From an uncultured Bacteroidales bacterium (GTDB lineage: Bacteria > Bacteroidota > Bacteroidia > Bacteroidales > Bacteroidaceae): a stretch of DNA of 8,984 nucleotides. Positions 4,604-8,984 of the stretch are shown in pieces (the stretch's first letter is position 1; each line of letters begins with the position of its first letter). The notes under the pieces were generated by a model that worked only from the letters and a program-made list of their open reading frames with translations, did no database searches and was not told the origin of the DNA. The stretch spans positions 1 through 8,984 of the forward strand of contig CALCYA010000135.1 in NCBI GenBank assembly GCA_937906165.1. The letters are read 5' to 3'. The translations under genes were made by a program, and so were the position numbers.

Positions 4604-7200
4604 AGACCATATTACAAGTTTTCTTTCTTGTAAACACCTTATGCTTGGGTATTACTACCGCCACAGCACAATACACGCTCAGTGGAATGGTTGCCGCAGT
4701 TGATGGAAAACCATTGGCAGGAACCATTGTCGAGGTCTGTTATGATGACAAAAGTGTGGCCTTTGGTAACAGCAAGCAAGATGGTATCTATAGCTTGACT
4801 ATTCCTAAGGAATATACAAAAAAATCACTCACCATCAGTTTCCGCAAATTGAACCATGAGAACCAGCTGCATGTGCTCTTGCCTGGTGCCACCTCATTCT
4901 CTACCGTCATGTATTTAGGTAGCGAAACATTGTGTGAAGTTGTCGTCAAACCCACACCCGTGATGCAGGTGAACGATACATTACGTTTTTTTATGGGCTC
5001 TTTTGCAGCTGAGTCGGATATCACATTGGAGGACGGATTAAAACGTATCCCCGGTATCAGCATCAGTGAGAATGGTGCCATCAGTTACATGGGACGAGAT
5101 ATCAGCCAATTCTACATCGAGGGACTTGATCTCTTGGGTGGACGCTATAATCTGGCTACACGAAACATTCCCATTGACAAGATTACCGATGTAGAGGTGC
5201 TCCGGCATCACCAACATAACAAGGTCAACAAGAACGAGCTCAGCAGTAATATCGCTCTTAATATACATCTTACTGAGAAAGCAAAGATAAAACCCTTCGG
5301 AACCTACAAACTACGTGCAGGACTGGACGCTGACCAATCATTGCTCTATGGAGGCAGCGGTACGGCAATGCTGTTCCGCAAGGATTTTCAGATGCTTGGC
5401 ACGTTGAAACTGTCCAATGACGGACGCATGGGTGCCGATGAACTCAACAGCCATTTTGGTCGTACTTCATGGAGAAGCGGTGCAGAAAGCGTACTTCCGT
5501 TGCTTTCGGGTAGTCGTCCACCATTTATGCCGCATCGTTATGAGTACCGACGTAACGAGACGGCCAGCATCAACGTCTTAAAGAAAATATCAGAGGACAA
5601 CCAGTTGAAGGCTAATGTAGATTGTACACACGAGAATGCTGACTACGGCTATGGGATATACACCTCTTATCCTTTGGTTGACAGTATTACCGTTACTGAC
5701 GAACGACTGCATTTTGTACGGAAGAATTACAGACTGACAGCCGATATTGAATACCGTTCCAATAAAGAACACCGCCTGCTCGAGAACAAACTATCTTTCT
5801 ATGGTCGCTTTGCTGATGCCGAGGGTATAGCCATGCAAGGTGCTGAGCAGTACAATCAGATACAACGCTGCCATGTAATGGGAGTACATAATGCGCTTGC
5901 ATACTTACGCAATGTTGGTGACTGGAAATTGCGTTTCAACAGCGATATGCAGTACACCGAGACGCCTGAAGATGTACTCTCCATCCTTTTAGACCAGACA
6001 TCCATAGCACGACAGACAGCATACAGCACGGTATTCAAAATGCATGATAAGTTCTATACAAGCTACACCCTGCCGATGGGAATGAATATTGGACTACCTG
6101 TAGCACTCACACTGAATGTCAATAACCTCACCACAGAACTGCAGGGTACAGGTGCTGAAAATACTATCGACGGTTGGGATATATCGTGTTCAATGGCACC
6201 TAATTTCGATTTTCAAACCAATGACCGCAATCTACGCATTTACCTTGATGTGCCTTTTAAGTTATTCATTAACGAATATCAAGATCTCCTCACAGGACGT
6301 AAGATGAATTTCAGAAAGGCATTTGTAGATGCCAGCCTATATTTCCATTGGATACCCAGCGGCAAGTCCGATATTGAGATACGTAGTGACTGGTGGCATA
6401 CCTATGGTGACTATCTCTCACTTTTGACCGCACCCATACAGACAGACTACCGCACCCGTAAAATCAGTTCAGGCATCTTTGGAAGCAACCGTACCAGTCG
6501 CACGCGTATAGCTTATGAGTGGCAATCTCCGCTGGATTTCTGGTGCTTCAACAGCAGCATCAGCTATACCTATCGCATCAGTAATGTAATGAGTGGACAG
6601 AATATTGACGGCGCCCAGCTTTCGCTTAGCGAACATCTTTCTGACAATACCAGCCACAACATTCATGTTGACGGTAAATTATCGAAATACATTCTCTCCC
6701 TAAAAACCAACCTTCTTGTAGGAGGCCACTATGCATGGTCACGTTCTTTAATGCACACTTCGGGAAATCCAGTACTTATCTCCGGCAACGACTACGAATG
6801 CTACTTTGAAGCACGTAGTAACCCTATCACCCAAATTGATGCCACATACCGTACATCCATTTCAAGTACAACACAGCATACTTACCTTAATACCAGCCGT
6901 TATGTCGACTTTTCCCAACGCCTCTACCTTACCTATCTGCCTATAGCAACATTCAATTTGCACTGCTTGGCTGAATGGAGACGCACCACACTCACCGAGG
7001 GCAATAACAAATATTCACTTTTAATTGATGCCGGTGCCGAGTATCACCTCAAAAAGAAGAAAATGCGCTTACGTCTCGATATCAATAACCTGCTGAACAT
7101 GAGAAACTACCATTACACCCTTTACAACGGACTCAACACCTACCGATACAATTATCTGATGCGCGGTCGTGAACTGTTATTCTCTGTGATACTTACATAG
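4600..7200 (+). CDS. Outer-membrane beta-barrel protein with CarboxypepD_reg-like domain (TonB-dependent-receptor-like)
   Basis: This 866-residue protein begins with a signal peptide (MKTILQVFFLVNTLCLGITT, then ATAQ, cleavage after about residue 24). Residues 25-110 form a CarboxypepD_reg-like beta-sandwich (YTLSGMVAAVDGKPLAGTIV, then DGIYSLTIP). Residues 120-228 resemble a receptor plug: DTLRFFMGSF, LEDGLKRIPGISISENGAIS, FYIEGLDLLGG and ITDVEVLRHHQ. From about 229 on, alternating aromatic strands make a large barrel ending in MRGRELLFSVILT, the type of C-terminal strand used for outer-membrane insertion. It is shorter than SusC-type transporters and has no SusD-like neighbour, so nutrient import is not shown. 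I see no convincing TonB box. The start overlaps the M56-GLPGLI stop by ATGA. GLPGLI genes are often found next to barrels of this kind, which suggests that the two parts act together at the envelope. The substrate is unknown. Confidence 0.85.
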   Translation: MKTILQVFFLVNTLCLGITTATAQYTLSGMVAAVDGKPLAGTIVEVCYDDKSVAFGNSKQDGIYSLTIPKEYTKKSLTISFRKLNHENQLHVLLPGATSFSTVMYLGSETLCEVVVKPTPVMQVNDTLRFFMGSFAAESDITLEDGLKRIPGISISENGAISYMGRDISQFYIEGLDLLGGRYNLATRNIPIDKITDVEVLRHHQHNKVNKNELSSNIALNIHLTEKAKIKPFGTYKLRAGLDADQSLLYGGSGTAMLFRKDFQMLGTLKLSNDGRMGADELNSHFGRTSWRSGAESVLPLLSGSRPPFMPHRYEYRRNETASINVLKKISEDNQLKANVDCTHENADYGYGIYTSYPLVDSITVTDERLHFVRKNYRLTADIEYRSNKEHRLLENKLSFYGRFADAEGIAMQGAEQYNQIQRCHVMGVHNALAYLRNVGDWKLRFNSDMQYTETPEDVLSILLDQTSIARQTAYSTVFKMHDKFYTSYTLPMGMNIGLPVALTLNVNNLTTELQGTGAENTIDGWDISCSMAPNFDFQTNDRNLRIYLDVPFKLFINEYQDLLTGRKMNFRKAFVDASLYFHWIPSGKSDIEIRSDWWHTYGDYLSLLTAPIQTDYRTRKISSGIFGSNRTSRTRIAYEWQSPLDFWCFNSSISYTYRISNVMSGQNIDGAQLSLSEHLSDNTSHNIHVDGKLSKYILSLKTNLLVGGHYAWSRSLMHTSGNPVLISGNDYECYFEARSNPITQIDATYRTSISSTTQHTYLNTSRYVDFSQRLYLTYLPIATFNLHCLAEWRRTTLTEGNNKYSLLIDAGAEYHLKKKKMRLRLDINNLLNMRNYHYTLYNGLNTYRYNYLMRGRELLFSVILT

Positions 7201-7234
7201 CTATTACTTCATTCTTCCTTCTTTTGGTAATAGC
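7200..7234 (+). other. Intercistronic hairpin after the barrel gene
   Basis: GCTATTAC (7200-7207) and GTAATAGC (7227-7234) are a perfect 8-bp inverted repeat around a 19-base pyrimidine-rich loop. It starts on the last base of the barrel stop codon and has no T run after it, so an RNA-processing or stability element is more likely than a terminator. Confidence 0.45.
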
Positions 7235-7254
7235 AACAAACACACATAACCACA

Positions 7255-7473
7255 ATGAAAACAACCAATACGATGAAACCGACCAAACTGTTCTTTACGT
7301 TTGCTATAACGGTGCTATGGGTGGATTGCCACGGGAATCACAAACACAAACTGGATGCACTCAAGGTAATGGCCCCAAGGCTTGTGGATATTGAGGATTA
7401 TGACAAGATCATAAAACAGTTCTCATTCTCATCGAACAGAAATAAAGCTGAGAAAATACTGATGAGACGCTAA
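7255..7473 (+). CDS. Short ORF with a hydrophobic N-terminus and half a DUF4476 domain (possibly a truncated copy)
   Basis: This 72-residue ORF starts at ATG 7255, or at ATG 7270, which gives MKPTKLFFTFAITVLWVDC and a better signal-peptide shape. The cysteine at the end of the hydrophobic stretch has a poor lipobox (LWVDC). Residues 32-72 (KLDALKVMAPRLVD, then DYDKIIKQFSFSSNR, then KAEKILMRR) equal the last third of the DUF4476 protein encoded at 600-1028. The first part of that domain is absent: the hydrophobic segment joins it directly through CHGNHKHKLDALK. It starts 54 bases after the barrel gene and is followed by a strong terminator, so it may be the last cistron of the operon. It could be a functional mini-protein, but an internally deleted DUF4476 gene or a recombination product is at least as likely. 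Confidence 0.55.
   Translation: MKTTNTMKPTKLFFTFAITVLWVDCHGNHKHKLDALKVMAPRLVDIEDYDKIIKQFSFSSNRNKAEKILMRR
7346..7439 (+). repeat. DUF4476 3' module, copy 2 (direct repeat with 901-994)
   Basis: It is identical to 901-994 at 92 of 94 bases, in the same orientation, 6445 bases further on. The reading frame is the same in both copies. Confidence 0.95.
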
Positions 7474-7492
7474 ACGGAACAATCTGTATATA

Positions 7493-7530
7493 AATAAGAA
7501 ATGCTCTTCACTTGAAGAGCATTTCTTATT
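7493..7530 (+). terminator. Perfect 18-bp terminator hairpin
   Basis: AATAAGAAATGCTCTTCA (7493-7510) is the exact inverse of 7513-7530. The real loop is probably six bases (CACTTG). The A-rich left and T-rich right arms would let it act as a terminator, possibly in both directions. It ends the operon and short-ORF block 20 bases after the stop. Confidence 0.88.
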
Positions 7531-7612
7531 GCTTTGTAATATCCAGAATGATAAAAAATCAAAAGAATACCCTGTTAACCATATTTAATTAACCAATTCA
7601 TAAGAGAATAGC

Positions 7613-7643
7613 TTGCATATATCTGAAAGTTTTACTTTATTTG
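7613..7643 (+). promoter_or_regulatory. Bacteroidota-type promoter candidate for the antiporter gene
   Basis: TTG at 7613-7615 and TTTATTTG at 7636-7643 (one mismatch to TAnnTTTG) are 20 bases apart. Transcription would start near 7650, leaving a leader of about 38 A-rich bases before the ATG at 7688. Confidence 0.45.
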
Positions 7644-7687
7644 AACTAAACTCAAATATAACATCAACAAGTTAACCATAATTATCA

Positions 7688-8875
7688 ATGAAAAAGATAG
7701 TTCTTTTTTCAATATTCCTTATTTTAGGTCTTGTATGTTCGCAGACATTACCTAATATCCTTGGCGACGCCACATTCACTCAGGCAAAATCGGTCCTTGA
7801 CTCGATGCTGTATGTCTGCCTTGCATTTATTATGATAAATGTTGGCCGCGAATTCGAACTCGACAAGAGCCATTGGCGTTCATACACATCGGACTATTTC
7901 ATTGCGATGGCAACAGCTGCAGCACCCTGGCTGTTGATTTGTTTCTACTATATGGTGCTTCTCCCATCAGAATATTTTACTGATTGGGACGCTTGGAAAG
8001 AAACACTCTTGCTCAGCCGTTTTGCTGCACCTACCTCGGCAGGAATCCTGTTCACGATGTTGGCGGCTGCCGGCCTTAAATCATCGTGGGTATATAATAA
8101 GACACGTGTACTGGCCATTTTCGACGACCTTGATACAATATTGCTGATGATTCCACTACAGGTATTTATGATAGGTATGCGCTGGCAGTTAGGAGTTGTT
8201 GTCTTCGTGGTATTCTTTTGCCTGTACATTGGCTGGACCTACCTTAAACGTTATAACCTTAACCAGTCGTGGGGTTCTATACTGGGTTATTCAACCATCC
8301 TGGTGTTTACATTCCAAGGGCTATATATCCTTTCAAAACAGATTTTCGGCGTTGATGCAGCCATTCACATAGAAGTGCTTTTGCCTGCATTCATTCTTGG
8401 AATGATAATGAAACCCCATCATCACCACACCAAAATGGACGAGAGCGTAGCAACGGTCATCTCCTATGTGTTTATGTTCCTGGTCGGAATGAGTGCCCCA
8501 CTCTTTGTAGGTGTCGATTTTACAGCAATGGTAGGTAATTGCACAATATCTCAGGTAGGCCCTATGTCTTGGGGCGAAATAGCTATGCACGTAATGATTG
8601 TCACAGCACTCTCAAACATTGGTAAAATGGTACCGATATTCTTCTACAGAGACCGTTCGCTTACCGAGCGTCTGGCGCTGAGTATAGGAATGTTTACCCG
8701 TGGAGAGGTAGGTGCCGGCATTATATTTGTCTCTATCGGTTACGGACTGGGTGGCCCGTTGTTGGCAATCTCTTTGCTTACAATCCTATCCAACCTTATT
8801 CTCACTGGTGGCTTTGTTATAATAGTAAAGAGATTAGCTCTGAAAGCCGAAAAGCAGCAAGCTCAAGCGAAGTAG
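7688..8875 (+). CDS. Cation:proton antiporter (CPA-type, Na+/H+ exchanger family)
   Basis: This 395-residue inner-membrane protein has about 11-12 hydrophobic helices and no large soluble domain, as expected for the membrane core of monovalent cation:proton antiporters. The acidic group FDDLDT (145-150) in a membrane segment matches the paired aspartates that carry ions and protons in CPA2-type exchangers. MFTRGEVGAGIIF (335-347) matches the conserved RGE helix near the C-terminus. Segment 99-130 (TLLLSRFAAPTSAGILF) also fits the family core. A loop carries HHHH (244-247) after MKP, facing one aqueous side; it could sense pH or bind metal, but this is speculative. There is no C-terminal regulatory domain, only a short charged tail (KAEKQQAQAK). 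It has its own promoter candidate and terminator, so it is probably monocistronic and unrelated to the BlaI operon. Its role would be Na+ or K+ and pH homeostasis. Confidence 0.85.
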   Translation: MKKIVLFSIFLILGLVCSQTLPNILGDATFTQAKSVLDSMLYVCLAFIMINVGREFELDKSHWRSYTSDYFIAMATAAAPWLLICFYYMVLLPSEYFTDWDAWKETLLLSRFAAPTSAGILFTMLAAAGLKSSWVYNKTRVLAIFDDLDTILLMIPLQVFMIGMRWQLGVVVFVVFFCLYIGWTYLKRYNLNQSWGSILGYSTILVFTFQGLYILSKQIFGVDAAIHIEVLLPAFILGMIMKPHHHHTKMDESVATVISYVFMFLVGMSAPLFVGVDFTAMVGNCTISQVGPMSWGEIAMHVMIVTALSNIGKMVPIFFYRDRSLTERLALSIGMFTRGEVGAGIIFVSIGYGLGGPLLAISLLTILSNLILTGGFVIIVKRLALKAEKQQAQAK

Positions 8876-8884
8876 AATAGTAAT

Positions 8885-8929
8885 AAACAAAGTGTCTGAA
8901 AGGTTTTGGCTTTTCAGACACTTTGTTTT
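8885..8929 (+). terminator. Rho-independent terminator of the antiporter gene
   Basis: AAACAAAGTGTCTGAAA (8885-8901) is the exact inverse of 8912-8928, with a 10-base loop and a TTTT tail. It lies nine bases after the stop codon. Confidence 0.9.
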
Positions 8930-8932
8930 AAT

Positions 8933-8984
8933 GGTTCACCTGCAAACTATAGGGGGAATATCTTTTTAACACAGACAAAACATT
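8933..8984. mobile_element. Left end of a second copy of the putative MITE-like element (cut by the window edge)
   Basis: From 8935 to 8966 the sequence matches 1153-1184 at 31 of 32 bases, and weaker similarity continues to the window end. Upstream of 8932 the two loci differ completely (terminator here, other sequence there), so the shared boundary near 8932 agrees with the left end inferred from the inverted repeats at the first copy. Confidence 0.55.

Noticed and set aside
4600..7200. SusC-type polysaccharide uptake transporter
   Set aside because: It is shorter than SusC proteins, has no SusD partner or glycan-active enzymes nearby, and no convincing TonB box.

Overview
The window looks like chromosomal accessory DNA from a member of the Bacteroidota, most likely Prevotella or a close relative. 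The protein families point this way: GLPGLI, DUF4476, a CarboxypepD_reg-like outer-membrane barrel, and a BlaI/M56 pair. So do the two promoter candidates that resemble the Bacteroidota form (TTG or TTTG, about 20 bases, then TAnnTTTG), and the A-rich leaders without Shine-Dalgarno sequences before most starts. No phage, CRISPR, rRNA or tRNA gene was seen.

Layout. 1-403 is the 3' end of a polysaccharide flippase-like gene whose first 80 bases look frameshifted; a strong terminator follows. 600-1028 encodes a small secreted DUF4476 protein, again followed by a long hairpin. 1150-1620 is a non-coding, hairpin-rich stretch that looks like a MITE-type element: its ends carry an 11-bp inverted repeat bordered by a 9-bp direct repeat, and its left end recurs at 8933-8984. 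1711-2196, on the minus strand, is a 5'-truncated remnant of an AlbA_2/Schlafen-type ATP-binding protein.

2499-7200 is the centre of the window: a tightly coupled three-gene operon. It encodes a BlaI/MecI/CopY repressor; a BlaR1-like M56 membrane metalloprotease whose C-terminal sensor position is occupied by a GLPGLI domain; and an 866-residue outer-membrane beta-barrel with an N-terminal CarboxypepD_reg-like domain. Both gene junctions are ATGA overlaps. A 72-codon ORF (7255-7473) follows; its 3' part is a nearly identical copy (92 of 94 bases) of the DUF4476 gene at 600-1028, so the operon lies between two direct copies of that module. A perfect 18-bp terminator ends this block. 7688-8875 encodes a CPA-type cation:proton antiporter with its own promoter candidate and terminator.

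Working model (inference). The M56-GLPGLI protein would sense something in the periplasm, trigger cleavage or release of the BlaI-like repressor, and so raise expression of its own operon, including the outer-membrane barrel. The ligand and the role of the GLPGLI domain are unknown. This fusion of a BlaR1-type transducer with GLPGLI, co-transcribed with an outer-membrane barrel, is the best candidate here for an undescribed system.
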